A stretch of 64,000 nucleotides of DNA from Candidatus Bathyarchaeota archaeon (GCA_026014485.1 JAOZIE010000002.1:109081-173080), one strand, 5' to 3'; shown: positions 35,844 to 44,792, counted from the stretch's first letter. Made by a program: numbers and translations. The notes: generated from the letters alone by a model not told the origin.

Positions 35844-36609
35844 CGCCGCCAAAGCGGTTGTTTTCGCAGACCTCGACGGCACCCTGATAAACGAAGAATA
35901 CAGCTACGAAGGTACCCAACAGACCCTTGAACGTCTTTTGGCGTTGAATACCTCAATTGTGCTTTGCAGTAGCAAAACATCCGCGGAAATCGAGTATTAC
36001 CAAAAAGAGTTAGGCATAGCTGACCCCTTCAGTTCTGAGAATGGCGCCGCCGTTTTCATCCCAAAAGGCTACTTTGGTGTTAGCTACGATTGCAGCAGGC
36101 AAACCGAAAAGTACAACGTGGTTGAGTTAGGTACACCGTACTCCAAATTAAGAGACGCGCTGGCGCAGGTTCGAATGGAAACAGGCGCCGAAATTGTGGG
36201 GTTTGGTGACTTAACCACCGCAGAAGTCGCAGAGGACACCGGCTTAAGTTTTGAGTTAGCTAAACTTGCCCAGCTAAGAGAATACGATGAACCCTTCCGT
36301 ATAATTGAAGGCGACCAAAAACGGGTAGTTGCCCTGCTCGAACGCAAAGGCTTAAGCGTCACGCAGGGCGACCGATACTTTCACCTAACTGGCAGCCACA
36401 ACAAAGGAAAAGCAGTGGCTTTGCTAACGAAACTGTATTTGAAAACCTTTAGGAAAATTCGCACTTTCGGAGTTGGAAATGGACCAAACGACTTAGAGAT
36501 GCTGAAAGTGGTAGATATGCCCTTTTTTGTGCAGAAAACCATGAACCTCTCTGAGGTTTGGCAAACGATTTTAGCCGACATCACGCATTTGGCTTCTGGG
36601 ATGCCTTAG
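35833..36609 (+). CDS. gpgP: HAD phosphatase, glucosyl/mannosyl-3-phosphoglycerate phosphatase type
   Basis: 258 residues from TTG 35833, inside the end of the synthase gene (GAGGGA upstream). HAD motifs: FADLDGTLI (nucleophile), LCSSKTSAEIEYY (motif II), SENGAAVF, DRYFHLTGSHNKGKA (Lys motif III) and FGVGNGPNDLEML (motif IV). These match the MpgP/GpgP subfamily of Cof-type phosphatases. It removes the phosphate made by the upstream synthase. No other solute genes adjoin. Confidence 0.85.
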   Translation: MKSSAAKAVVFADLDGTLINEEYSYEGTQQTLERLLALNTSIVLCSSKTSAEIEYYQKELGIADPFSSENGAAVFIPKGYFGVSYDCSRQTEKYNVVELGTPYSKLRDALAQVRMETGAEIVGFGDLTTAEVAEDTGLSFELAKLAQLREYDEPFRIIEGDQKRVVALLERKGLSVTQGDRYFHLTGSHNKGKAVALLTKLYLKTFRKIRTFGVGNGPNDLEMLKVVDMPFFVQKTMNLSEVWQTILADITHLASGMP

Positions 36610-36705
36610 TGTGATGCATGTTGCCTTTTGGTTTTGCCATGTTGTTTGATAAGGCTTAATAGACGCCTGCCCCGTTGTTTTTTATCTGTACTCGTGTGAG
36701 TTATA

Positions 36706-38013
36706 ATGGTTGATGTTTGGCTTCCCTACGGAAAAACAGACGTTTGCGTCAGAATTCCCGCGCGAAACTTCGTTGGCTCAATTGAACCTACAGAGCAAAA
36801 GGCTTGCCCAGACGCAAAAGCAGAAGTGGAACGTGCACTCAGAGAACCTGTACCCGCTGGATCCAAACGCCTAAACGAAATTGTTCAACCCCAAAGCAAA
36901 GTAGCCATAGTCATTGATGACGCAACCCGAAAATCTCCCAGCGGCATAATGCTTCTTCCTGTTCTTGACGAGCTAAATCAAGCTGGCGTGAAAGACGAGG
37001 CAGTTACGGTAATTTTCGGATGCGGAACACATCGCGCTGTTAAACCTGATGAAGCCCGCTTACTTTTGGGTGAAGCGTTTGAACGAGTGAAAGCGGTAAG
37101 CCACAACTGCAAAGCAGACGACCTCGTTTATGTGGGCACAACCAAACACGGCAACAAGGTCATGATTAACCGCATCTTCGCTGAAGCGGATGTCCGCATA
37201 GTCTTGGGTGATGTGGGCTTCCACTATTACGCTGGATACGGCGGCGGCAGAAAAAGCGTTTTACCCGCAGTCGCCGGCGAAGAAACTATCAAATGCAACC
37301 ATGCGTTGATGCTAAATGCCGCTGCACGCACAGGCGTATTGGAGGGTAACCCCGTGCATGAGGACATGGCGGAGGCTGCGCGGTTGGCAAAGGTGGATTT
37401 TGCTGTGAACGTTGTAACCAACAGCAAGTGCGAGGTGGTTGGGGCTTTCGCTGGGGACGTGGAGCAGGCGTTTTTGGAGGGCGTAACAGTTGTGGACGAC
37501 ATGTTTCGAGTGATGGTGGACCGCAGAGCCGACATCGTGGTGGTTAGCTGCGGGGGACGCCCAGCAGACCTCAACCTGTACCAAGCCTACAAAGCAGTTG
37601 ACGGCGCATTAGAGGTGGTTAAACGCGGCGGCGTCATAATTCTTGTGGCTGAATGCGCTGAAGGACACGGTAACCAGGTATTTTACGATTGGATGGTGCG
37701 GTTTGGCGATTTGAAGGCAGTGGAACGCGAAATTAAACGCAACTTCATGTTGGGTGGACACAAGGCGTATTACCTGCTAAAAGCGTTGCAGCACCACAAG
37801 ATAATTTTGGTTTCTTCACTGCCTGACTACTACGCGAGCAACATTTTCAGATTGAAGACCGCCCGCGCAGTAAACGACGCGTTGAACGATGCATTCACAA
37901 TCGCGGGAAAAGCCGCTCGGGTTTGGACCATCCCCCAGGGCAACTACACGTTGCCACAAGTAGGAGTTCCAAATGCAGAATCCAATGGCTCAGCAACGTC
38001 AGATAAAACGTAA
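36706..38013 (+). CDS. larA: LarA-family nickel-dependent racemase/epimerase
   Basis: 435 residues. LarA uses a nickel pincer cofactor joined to a Lys. Family signatures: IDDATRKSPS (the DxTR substrate site), VIFGCGTHRAVK (catalytic His), VGFHYYAGYGGGRKSVLPAV (second His and the cofactor Lys), NHALML (nickel His) and GHKAYYLLKAL. Substrates of the family include lactate and other 2-hydroxyacids. LarB, LarC and LarE needed to make the cofactor are not in this window. A NikR gene lies 1.7 kb downstream. Confidence 0.9.
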   Translation: MVDVWLPYGKTDVCVRIPARNFVGSIEPTEQKACPDAKAEVERALREPVPAGSKRLNEIVQPQSKVAIVIDDATRKSPSGIMLLPVLDELNQAGVKDEAVTVIFGCGTHRAVKPDEARLLLGEAFERVKAVSHNCKADDLVYVGTTKHGNKVMINRIFAEADVRIVLGDVGFHYYAGYGGGRKSVLPAVAGEETIKCNHALMLNAAARTGVLEGNPVHEDMAEAARLAKVDFAVNVVTNSKCEVVGAFAGDVEQAFLEGVTVVDDMFRVMVDRRADIVVVSCGGRPADLNLYQAYKAVDGALEVVKRGGVIILVAECAEGHGNQVFYDWMVRFGDLKAVEREIKRNFMLGGHKAYYLLKALQHHKIILVSSLPDYYASNIFRLKTARAVNDALNDAFTIAGKAARVWTIPQGNYTLPQVGVPNAESNGSATSDKT

Positions 38014-38055
38014 ACTTTAAGTTCCGTCTGGAAAACTGGATAAAGAAGGATAAAA

Positions 38056-38532
38056 ATGCAAGAGACTTTCACGTTGCGGAAGTTCAAGCCCGACGATTTG
38101 CAGAAAGTGATGCGGATAAACCGCGTTTGCCTACCCGAGAACTACACAGACATGTTCTTCATGGATTTACATGAGCGTTTCTCGGAAACCTTCATTGTGG
38201 CTGAAGAAAACAGGGAAATCGTGGGTTACATCATGTGCCGCATCGAAGTAGGCTTGGGCAGCTTCGGACTAGGCGGCTTGATACGCAAGGGCCACGTAGT
38301 TTCGCTTGCGGTTCTGCCTAAGTCTAGACACCACGGCATGGCATCAGCGCTGCTTGAGGCGGCAATGGCAGGCATGAGCAACTACAAAGCCAAACAAATC
38401 TACCTAGAAGTCCGAGTAACCAACGAAGCAGGCGTGAACCTATACCGAAAAGTCGGTCTATCCATAACACGGACAATTCCCGGCTACTACAGCGACGGCG
38501 AAAACGCCTACGTGATGAGCAAAAAACTCTAA
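38056..38532 (+). CDS. GNAT N-acetyltransferase, RimI/Ard1 type
   Basis: 158 residues. FTLRKFKPDDLQKVMRINRV begins the fold; VVSLAVLPKSRHHGMASALL holds the acetyl-CoA loop, where the usual R/Q-x-x-G-x-G/A is HHGMA; EVRVTNEAGVNLYRKVGLS and GYYSDGENAYVMSKKL are typical of N-alpha acetyltransferases. Archaeal members acetylate protein N-termini, and the ENYTDMFFMDLHER part is the substrate lip. It stands 42 bases after larA. Confidence 0.9.
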   Translation: MQETFTLRKFKPDDLQKVMRINRVCLPENYTDMFFMDLHERFSETFIVAEENREIVGYIMCRIEVGLGSFGLGGLIRKGHVVSLAVLPKSRHHGMASALLEAAMAGMSNYKAKQIYLEVRVTNEAGVNLYRKVGLSITRTIPGYYSDGENAYVMSKKL

Positions 38533-38567
38533 ACAACCCCTTTTGTCACCTGTCCCACAACAGACCG

Positions 38568-38709
38568 ACCTACCATTTTTGAGCCAGAATACGCCAGTTT
38601 TTGCCGAATCGCGCCTTTTCTGTACGCAACATAAACCCAAATCAAGTTCTGAAGTAAAAAAGCAACCCAAAACAGACGCTGCAGAAAACGAGGGGGTAGG
38701 TTGCACAAA
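38568..38709 (+). repeat. dispersed ~140 bp intergenic repeat, copy A
   Basis: This segment has a closely matching reverse complement at 57764-57909. The middle, from CCTTTTCTGTACGCAACATA to AGACGCTGCAGAAAAC, is nearly identical. Differences include one-base indels, which argue against coding. Copy A ends carry a short inverted repeat, ACCTACC and GGTAGGT. It lies between the acetyltransferase and nadA. Candidates are a non-coding RNA, a MITE or a repeated regulatory element. Confidence 0.75.
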
Positions 38710-38770
38710 GCAACAAAGTGTAAAGGTTTTTGGACTGCTAAAATGTTTATTTTGTCCTGCTTCAGGGTAA

Positions 38771-38781
38771 AAGCATATATC
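38771..38781 (+). promoter_or_regulatory. TATA box of nadA
   Basis: AAGCATATATC, about 50 bases before the nadA ATG at 38827. Confidence 0.5.
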
Positions 38782-38826
38782 TTGACTTGTTCCCTTGTAT
38801 TTCTTCAAACTTACAGGCGCAACACG

Positions 38827-39738
38827 ATGTCCGATTTAACCGCTAAAATTCAGAAGCTGAAAAAAGAAAAGAACGCCATTATACTTGCCCATAATTATCA
38901 GCGTGCAGAAATTCAGGATATAGCCGACTACGTGGGTGACAGCATTGAGCTCAGTCGTAAAGCTATGCATGAGGAAGACGCGAAAATCATCGTTTTCTGC
39001 GCGGTAGATTTCATGGCGCAATCTGCAGCTATCCTTAATCCGACAAAGAAGGTGCTTCTGCCGACCCTTGGCGCAAGATGTCCCATGGCGCAGATGCTCA
39101 CGACGGACGAAATTAAACGTGCCAAGAAGAAGTATCCGGGTGCACCCGTGGTTTTGTACGTGAACACCCTTGCGGAAGCCAAAGCGGAATGCGATGTGTG
39201 TTGCACCAGTGCTAACGTTGTTGAAGTCGTAAATTCGTTGAATTCTGAGACAGTGCTTTTTGGTCCTGACCGTAACCTTGCCAAGTATGCAGCGCATAAA
39301 ACAGGCAAAAAAGTCATTTCAATTCCTGAACATGGTTTCTGCCCCACGCATCTGTTGTTCCAGCCAGAAGATGTAACTGTGCAAAAACAGCAACACCCAA
39401 AAGCGGAGGTTATGGCCCATCCTGAGTGCAGTATGGAAATGCAGAAAATCGCGGATTTCATAGGCAGCACCAGCAAGATGTGCCGCTACGCCAAAGAAGC
39501 CGACGCAACAGAATTCATAGTGGGCACCGAAGATGGTATTCTACATCGGTTACGCAAGGAGAATCCAACGAAACGCTTTTACTTGGCGTACGAAGGCGCA
39601 GTTTGCCCAAACATGAAGCTCACCACGCTGGATAGACTCTATGCTTCGCTTAAAGAAGAAAAGCATATAGTGAAAGTTCCCAAGAACGCCTCTGCTAAAG
39701 CGAGACGTTCCCTTGAACGCATGTTCCTTGTGAACTAA
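38827..39738 (+). CDS. nadA: quinolinate synthase
   Basis: 303 residues from ATG 38827 (MSDLTAKIQKLKKEKNAIIL); the track extends 42 codons upstream through the promoter. It condenses iminoaspartate with dihydroxyacetone phosphate, step two of NAD synthesis. Motifs: AHNYQRAEIQDIADYVGDS, FCAVDFMAQSA, the first cluster Cys near ARCPMAQM or DVCCTS, HPECSMEMQKIAD (second) and GAVCPNMKLTTL (third). The [4Fe-4S] enzyme is oxygen sensitive. No nadB or nadC adjoins. The stop codons of nadA and nikR overlap. Confidence 0.93.
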   Translation: MSDLTAKIQKLKKEKNAIILAHNYQRAEIQDIADYVGDSIELSRKAMHEEDAKIIVFCAVDFMAQSAAILNPTKKVLLPTLGARCPMAQMLTTDEIKRAKKKYPGAPVVLYVNTLAEAKAECDVCCTSANVVEVVNSLNSETVLFGPDRNLAKYAAHKTGKKVISIPEHGFCPTHLLFQPEDVTVQKQQHPKAEVMAHPECSMEMQKIADFIGSTSKMCRYAKEADATEFIVGTEDGILHRLRKENPTKRFYLAYEGAVCPNMKLTTLDRLYASLKEEKHIVKVPKNASAKARRSLERMFLVN

Positions 39739-40145
39739 ACCGTTACTACAACGGTTTTGAGGATTTTTACACCCCGCTTCGTGGCTAGCTCGTCGCTTAC
39801 GTGCCTAATTTCTGAGGCTTTGCCTTTTACAGCGATGGCTTCTAGGCAATCGCGTTCGCCGATGTGGATGTGCAGCGTGGAAGTCACGATGTCGGTGTGG
39901 TGATGCTGAACGTCAGTTAAGCCGCTTTCCAAGCCTCGAACGTCATGGTCGTAGACCATAAGGATTACTCCTGTGTGCTCAGTTTTAGGTTCTTGCTGAA
40001 GCCATTTCCGTTCGGAGACAAAAAGGCGAACCGCATCCTGAATGGCTTTGCTTCGGCTTTCGTACCCCATTTTCCCGATTATGGAATCAAAATCTTGAAG
40101 AAGCTCAGGTGGGAACGTTACGCCAATACGCGTAATTTTTGTCAT
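39735..40145 (-). CDS. nikR: nickel-responsive regulator NikR
   Basis: 136 residues from ATG 40145 (MTKITRIGVTFPPELLQDFD), the family N-terminus; the track uses GTG 40175. The ribbon-helix-helix is followed by the ACT-like domain with the high-affinity nickel ligands: VYDHDVRGLE, HHHTDIVTSTLHIHIGERDC gives the His-His-Cys set. It represses nickel uptake when Ni is plentiful. Its nearness to larA, a nickel enzyme, is suggestive of local nickel metabolism. No nikABCDE or NiCoT gene is in the window. Confidence 0.92.
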   Translation of the reverse strand: MTKITRIGVTFPPELLQDFDSIIGKMGYESRSKAIQDAVRLFVSERKWLQQEPKTEHTGVILMVYDHDVRGLESGLTDVQHHHTDIVTSTLHIHIGERDCLEAIAVKGKASEIRHVSDELATKRGVKILKTVVVTV

Positions 40146-40371
40146 ATCTATCGCTATGGATTGGGTGTTTGGCACCTAAAAGCTTTTACATCCCCCGTTA
40201 CCTGCGTCTGCAAGTCAGCGTTACCCAAGGCACCCCAAAAGGGCGTTTAATCAGCCCCCTAACTCGAATGCATGCCCACAAAGCGTTTTCTTCTGAATGT
40301 CTCTCAGCAAAAAAGAAAAGCAAGGTATGATTCTGTAGTCTTGGAAGACTCACCAGAAAACCGATTTCGCG

Positions 40372-40632
40372 TTATCCGAAGTTGTAGTGCTTTCGAATTT
40401 TCTCTTTTATCTGCCAAGTACATTTTAGCCCTACGGGAAAAACAACATAGTCTCCCGCTGCGAACTCCACCGTTTCTTCAGAACACTTAACAGCTGCTTT
40501 TCCCTCAAGGATAAGACATGTTTCCTGTTCGTCGTACTCCCACGGAAAAGTTGATTCCTCTTTTTCCCAGATTGGCCAAGTTTGAGCTGTTTGTTTTTCT
40601 TCTTGGCTAGGTTTCTTCACGGTCGGCTTCAT
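40372..40632 (-). CDS. cupin-domain protein (EutQ/DUF861-like)
   Basis: 86 residues. The small beta-barrel shows WPIWEKEESTFPWEYDEQET, CLILEGKAAV and FAAGDYVVFPVGLKCTW, the typical cupin_3 pattern with the G-D-x-V-x-F-P-x-G strand. Metal-binding His residues are not obvious, so it may lack a metal. The function is unknown. It lies between nikR and a RibD-like reductase on the same strand. Confidence 0.8.
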   Translation of the reverse strand: MKPTVKKPSQEEKQTAQTWPIWEKEESTFPWEYDEQETCLILEGKAAVKCSEETVEFAAGDYVVFPVGLKCTWQIKEKIRKHYNFG

Positions 40633-40675
40633 TTAACCACCTTCAGGTGTTTATGCGAACAGAAGTTTTTGAGGG

Positions 40676-41398
40676 TTACGCTGGTGAGCGTTCGGTTTCG
40701 CTGTCTGCATGAAGCGGCGTTAAATGCGTGATGTTGGTCAGCACCCTGTAAACTACCAGCAGATGATTGCTTCTAAGTCGTTCACTTCTAATCAACTCTA
40801 AGTTCACGGTGCTTTCCAGATACCTGAAAAGGTTGGTTGAGCCTTTTCCGACCACTACAGGAGAAATCAGCAGAGCCACCTCGTCAACCAAGCCCTCTTT
40901 AAGCAGGATGCTGTTTAAGCCACCGCCGCTGTCGGTTAACACCGTCCGTATGCCAAATGACATGTCAAGATAGTCAAGAGCGCCTCGGAAGTCAATTGTT
41001 TCTTCTCCAGAAACAAGCACGTTGTAGTTTCTCTCTTTCAAGTAGCGGATGTAGTCTTCGGGAGTTTTGTGGGTAACCAAAACGATTACGTCTTTGCAGT
41101 AGCAGGACCTTCGGTAGACATGCAACAGCCCCTTCAGTTTGCCTTTGCTGTCAGAAAGTACCCAGAAAGGCTTTGTTTCCCCTTTTTTCATTATCGGCTT
41201 GTTAAAGTCCGCTGGCTCTTCGGGCGGAACGTTCTCTGTAAACATCTCTACGCCTGTTTTCGCAGTTTCAGAGCCAATCAGGTGGGCGTCGGCTTTGATT
41301 TTGTCGGCGATTTCATAATGTAGACCGATGTCTAATTCAAAATCCTTAATTGAGCCGTCGGCGCTGATGGTGTTAAACATGATTACTCTCGGGGACAT
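40676..41398 (-). CDS. RibD C-terminal/DHFR-like reductase
   Basis: 240 residues from ATG 41398 (MSPRVIMFNTISADGSI), with GAGG upstream; GTG 41413 is the track start. NAD(P)H-binding reductase fold: GLHYEIADKIKADAHLIGSET, RTVLTDSGGGLNSILLKEGL, DEVALLISPVVVGKG. Homologues reduce the pyrimidine in riboflavin synthesis or other pterin-like substrates. The archaeal ArfC enzyme looks somewhat different at the N-terminus, so this may be a paralogue with another substrate. RibK and RibL are elsewhere in the window. Confidence 0.75.
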   Translation of the reverse strand: MSPRVIMFNTISADGSIKDFELDIGLHYEIADKIKADAHLIGSETAKTGVEMFTENVPPEEPADFNKPIMKKGETKPFWVLSDSKGKLKGLLHVYRRSCYCKDVIVLVTHKTPEDYIRYLKERNYNVLVSGEETIDFRGALDYLDMSFGIRTVLTDSGGGLNSILLKEGLVDEVALLISPVVVGKGSTNLFRYLESTVNLELIRSERLRSNHLLVVYRVLTNITHLTPLHADSETERSPA

Positions 41399-41492
41399 TT
41401 TTTTCTGCCTCACTTCAAGTTAAGTATAAAATGGTCTATGCATGAGTCTTCTGTAGCTTGAGAGCTATAATTGTTTCTACACCCGCAAAAGT

Positions 41493-42258
41493 TTAGCATA
41501 CTCTCATTACAGCTTCAAGAACTGCCTTTGTTGAACTTATCTCCGCCAAGGTGCATTTTCGGTTTAGCTCCAACGTTACTGGTCCAGTGTAGCGGTATTT
41601 TGAAAGTTTGGTTATGAAATCTTTAAGCTGCGACGTTTCTTCAAGGCAGGGTTTATGGGCGCGGTTGCTCATGTGCACGTTGCAAAGGCGTTTATGATAG
41701 GTTTCCAGCAGGCTTTGAGTGACCCCTGTGGCTGTTGCGTGGCAAAAATCCAATGTCACAGCAATTTCCCCTCCGTCGATTACACTGAAGACTTCATCCA
41801 TTTCAGCCACATTTTTACCAAACCCCATCGATGCATAAGAGAGGTTCTCTAACGCAAGAGTCAGGTTTAGACTCTCCGCGTAAGGCTTAATCTCTTTGAA
41901 AATTCTTGCCAGCAACAAGTTTCTTTGGTCGTGCGGGAGCCTGCGAAAAACGTTGGAGTGCACAACCATAACGGACGCGCCGAGTTTGTAGGCGAAGTCG
42001 GCGGAGATTTTTCCATAGTAAACTGCCCGATGCACTTCCACTGCATCTTTTACGGGTAGGGTGGCTGCGTGAAGCGTTAAGCAGGTTAACCCGTGCTCAC
42101 GGACGAGTTTTTGGGCGGCATAAATGGACAGGTCATCTTTCTGTTTCTACGCTTTTCATGTTGAACTCGATGTTTTCAAAGCCGAGTTTTCTAATTTCCG
42201 CAAGGTTCTGCTCCAACGGAAGAGCAGAAAAGGTTCCTGTAGAAAAGCTCAGTTTCAA
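41493..42258 (-). pseudogene. sugar phosphate isomerase/epimerase-like TIM barrel, frameshifted
   Basis: The track reports only 182 residues (41493-42041). Reading further upstream on the minus strand shows the missing N-terminus in another frame: TTG 42258, behind AGGTGA, gives KLSFSTGTFSALPLEQNLAE and ENIEFNMKSVETER, then a stop. The two parts join at CAGAAAGATGACC if one base is removed; the second frame then reads DDLSIYAAQKLVREHGLTC. The whole is an AP-endonuclease-2/xylose isomerase-like fold with HSNVFRRLPHDQRN, LENLSYASMGFG, LDFCHA, NVHMSNR and VTLELN. Either a true frameshift or a sequence error. Confidence 0.75.
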
Positions 42259-42396
42259 TGGCTGTCACCTGCGTGCAGTGTACACTAAAAAGCGTTTTAC
42301 CTATTTTAGTTCCCCCTTCTTTGCGGCGTTTAATCAATTTGTTAAGTGTAAAGGCTGGGCATTCAACTTAATAATAAGCATGTAAGTTCTTAAGTT

Positions 42397-43173
42397 ATGA
42401 ACGCTGAGATAAAAATTCTGAAGCCCTTCAAACCCAGCGAGTTAACCCTTATCGTGGGGTTACCGGGCATGGCATACATTGGAAAACTCTCTGTTGACTA
42501 CCTCATCCAGCAGCTTAAAGCCGACTTAATCGGGGAAGTTTACTCCAAGTTCTTCCCCCCCTACGTCATCATAAAAGAAGATGGCTTGGTTGAACTTCTC
42601 CGCAATGAACTGCACGTTTTCGCTGATGCTGCAGGGCGGACAATCGTTTTTCTCTCAGGCAACTCGCAGGCGTTCTCCCCTGAGGGTCAATACGAAATCT
42701 CCGAGAAAGTCATTGATTGGGCGATTGAAAACGGCGTGAAAAAAGTTTACGCTGTTGCTGCTTTAGTTACAGACAAGCAGTTTGACACCCCCAACGTTTA
42801 CGTTACCGCCACCTCGGCAGATATGCTGGAGGAAGCCAAAGCCCAAGGCGCAAAATTGCTGGACCACGGCATAATCGGCGGAGAAAACGGGCTGGTTGTG
42901 GGCTTAGCCAAAAAAAGAAACTTGGAGGGTGCATGTTTGCTGGCGGAAACCCACGGGTACCAAGCTCCGACTGGCGAATACGTGATTGACCCGCGAGCTG
43001 CAAAGGCCGCTCTGAATGTGCTCACGCAGATTCTAGACATCAAAGTAGACATGGAACCCATGGAGAAACAAGCCCTCGAGATGGACGAAGCGTTCGCGAA
43101 GATGGCTGAAATCGAGAGGCGCGTACGCGAAGAAATGGCTCAATCAGGTAAAAGACCCAGCTACGTAACCTAA
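42397..43173 (+). CDS. PAC2 family protein (proteasome assembly chaperone-like)
   Basis: 258 residues. LIVGLPGMAYIGKLSVDYLI opens the fold, followed by FFPPYVIIKEDGLVELLRNE and VYAVAALVTDKQFD; HGIIGGENGLVVGLAKKRNLEGACLLAETHG is the typical PAC2 C-terminal half. A coiled-coil tail (QALEMDEAFAKMAEIERRVR) follows. Related proteins assist proteasome assembly in eukaryotes; in archaea the role is open. A second PAC2 gene follows 14 bases later, suggesting a heteromeric complex. Confidence 0.85.
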   Translation: MNAEIKILKPFKPSELTLIVGLPGMAYIGKLSVDYLIQQLKADLIGEVYSKFFPPYVIIKEDGLVELLRNELHVFADAAGRTIVFLSGNSQAFSPEGQYEISEKVIDWAIENGVKKVYAVAALVTDKQFDTPNVYVTATSADMLEEAKAQGAKLLDHGIIGGENGLVVGLAKKRNLEGACLLAETHGYQAPTGEYVIDPRAAKAALNVLTQILDIKVDMEPMEKQALEMDEAFAKMAEIERRVREEMAQSGKRPSYVT

Positions 43174-43187
43174 ACGAGGCGCATATC

Positions 43188-43874
43188 ATGGAAAACGACA
43201 GCGGCATCTGGATAAAGCGGCATTCAACTTTGGCGCTGCAAGAACCCGTAGCTATTGCAGGGTCGCCTGGACTGCGCAGCGTGGGTAAACTCGTTGTGGA
43301 CAGCCTCATAGCTCAAACAGGCGCAAAGCTGTTTGCAGAATTGTATTCTACACATTTGCCGTCGGTTTACCAAACTAAACCGTCTTATGCTGCCCACCCC
43401 TCGATGCCTGGTATGGGTGGCGCCGTGGTTGAGTCGGGAAATTTGGATTTTCCCAAAGTACAGTTTTATGCATGTTCCAGTCCGCCACTGATTCTAGTCA
43501 GAGGGTACCACCCCAACTTTGAGGGACAGTACACGGTAGCGGAAAATGTTTTGGACCTACTCAGAGAGGCGCAGGTGAAGCGGATGATTGTGGCTGCGGG
43601 ATACGGCTCAAAAGAAACAAAAATTTGCTGTGCAGCTAGCAGCCAAAACGGCATTGAGGAAATGAAAAAGTACGAAGTTGGAGTTGGCTATAAGGGTCCG
43701 TTCATGGGTTTTTCGGGTTTGGTTTTTGGGTTAGCAAAGCAGAAGGGTATCGAGGCAGTTTGCCTTTTCGCGGGGACTGCGCCAAAAGAAGATGACCTGG
43801 AGTTCCCCGATAAAGAAGCCTCAGGCAGAATCGTGGAATTGTTGAACCGAATTTTAGGTTTGCAGGCACCGTAG
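43188..43874 (+). CDS. PAC2 family protein, second copy
   Basis: 228 residues. PVAIAGSPGLRSVGKLVVDSLI, FAELYSTHLPSVYQTKPSYAA, GYHPNFEGQYTVAENVLDLL, AGYGSKETKICCAA and GFSGLVFGLAKQKGIEAVCL keep the PAC2 layout. It lacks the coiled-coil tail of the first copy. Likely co-translated with its neighbour as partner subunit. Confidence 0.85.
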   Translation: MENDSGIWIKRHSTLALQEPVAIAGSPGLRSVGKLVVDSLIAQTGAKLFAELYSTHLPSVYQTKPSYAAHPSMPGMGGAVVESGNLDFPKVQFYACSSPPLILVRGYHPNFEGQYTVAENVLDLLREAQVKRMIVAAGYGSKETKICCAASSQNGIEEMKKYEVGVGYKGPFMGFSGLVFGLAKQKGIEAVCLFAGTAPKEDDLEFPDKEASGRIVELLNRILGLQAP

Positions 43875-43926
43875 AGGCAACAAGCTTTATTGTAGCAAAC
43901 GCGTGTGTTAATGTTAGGGATTCAAA

Positions 43927-44289
43927 GTGAGCCTGCCCAAATATCACCTATACATAGAATACGCGCAGGACCCTGAGAAATCAGGCATACGGTTTAACCT
44001 CTCCGAAGAAGAACTCGTGCGAACCTTCGTGAACCCATACGAGACGGGCAAACCATTCTGGTTCTGCGGCAGACTCCTAAAACCCGCCAAAGTCGAAAAA
44101 ACCATAATCTTCTGGTCATTTGAAGACGGCAGCACAATAGTTTTACCCAACAGAGAGATGGTGGCGGGGCACCCAAACAAAAAGTTCGTGATGGAAAAAA
44201 TCTGCGCAGGACGCGTAAAAGGCGTTAACATCTGCACAGACAAATTCCTGAAAAACAACACGGACACGACAACCGCAAAAAGCAAATAA
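43927..44289 (+). CDS. hypothetical protein
   Basis: 120 residues from GTG 43927. It has PKYHLYIEYAQDPEKSGIRF, EEELVRTFVNPYETGKPFWF and RLLKPAKVEKTIIFWSFEDG, an alpha/beta pattern with a Thr/Lys-rich tail. It resembles small N-terminal modules seen at the front of some multi-domain proteins, but I could not place it. It is the last gene before the tRNA. Confidence 0.5.
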   Translation: MSLPKYHLYIEYAQDPEKSGIRFNLSEEELVRTFVNPYETGKPFWFCGRLLKPAKVEKTIIFWSFEDGSTIVLPNREMVAGHPNKKFVMEKICAGRVKGVNICTDKFLKNNTDTTTAKSK

Positions 44290-44705
44290 CAGTCGACGAA
44301 CACGCAGATAAACCGAAAACTGCTCATATTCAGTACCAATCCCTGATTGAAGAGATTACGCGCAGTTGCCGCTCTTTACGGTTAGTTAAATTTTCTTGAC
44401 CTATAACATAATAGAGTTTAGCGCAGTCGCTCTATGTATCTGGCCTGTTTTGTTTTTCTTTTTGTAGACTATTACACCTACCCTGCTAGGGCAAGGCATA
44501 AAAACAATCAATGCTTTTCTACCATCCGCAAACAGTGGAATACGCTGCACAGAAGCTAAGCGAACTGAAAACAGACACAAGCAGCATTGTTCATGCGTCG
44601 GGGAAACAGCAAAGACGGTCAAGTGTCTAATCAGCATCATCCAGCAACCTTAGATAACCTTAAATCAAGCCTAGAAACTGTAAATAGCGAAGCTAAACAA
44701 GGCGT
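44290..44705. other. intergenic region before tRNA-Ser
   Basis: About 416 bases, A/T-rich. The track ORF 44587-44811 runs through the tRNA and is not a gene. No other feature could be supported. Confidence 0.4.
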
Positions 44706-44792
44706 GCGGGATTGCCCAAGCCTGGTATGGGGCAGGCCTGCTAAGTCTGTGGTCGAAAGGCCGCGGGGGTTCAAATCCCCCATCCCGCGCCA
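44706..44792 (+). tRNA. tRNA-Ser (anticodon GCT), CCA encoded
   Basis: Acceptor GCGGGAT pairs with ATCCCGC; discriminator G and CCA follow. D arm CCCA/TGGG, anticodon stem CAGGC/GTCTG with loop CTGCTAA (anticodon GCT), a long class II variable arm (TGGTCGAAAGGCCGC) and T arm GGGGG-TTCAAAT-CCCCC all fold. No intron. It reads AGY Ser codons. Two 3' copies of this gene occur downstream, at 46952 and 50742. Confidence 0.95.

Noticed and set aside
38458-38808. 116-codon minus-strand ORF overlapping repeat copy A
   Set aside because: Although the frame is partly kept in copy B, single-base indels break it; the repeat is better seen as non-coding.
41655-41852. Plus-strand ORF inside the TIM-barrel gene
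   Set aside because: Shadow of the minus-strand isomerase-like coding sequence.
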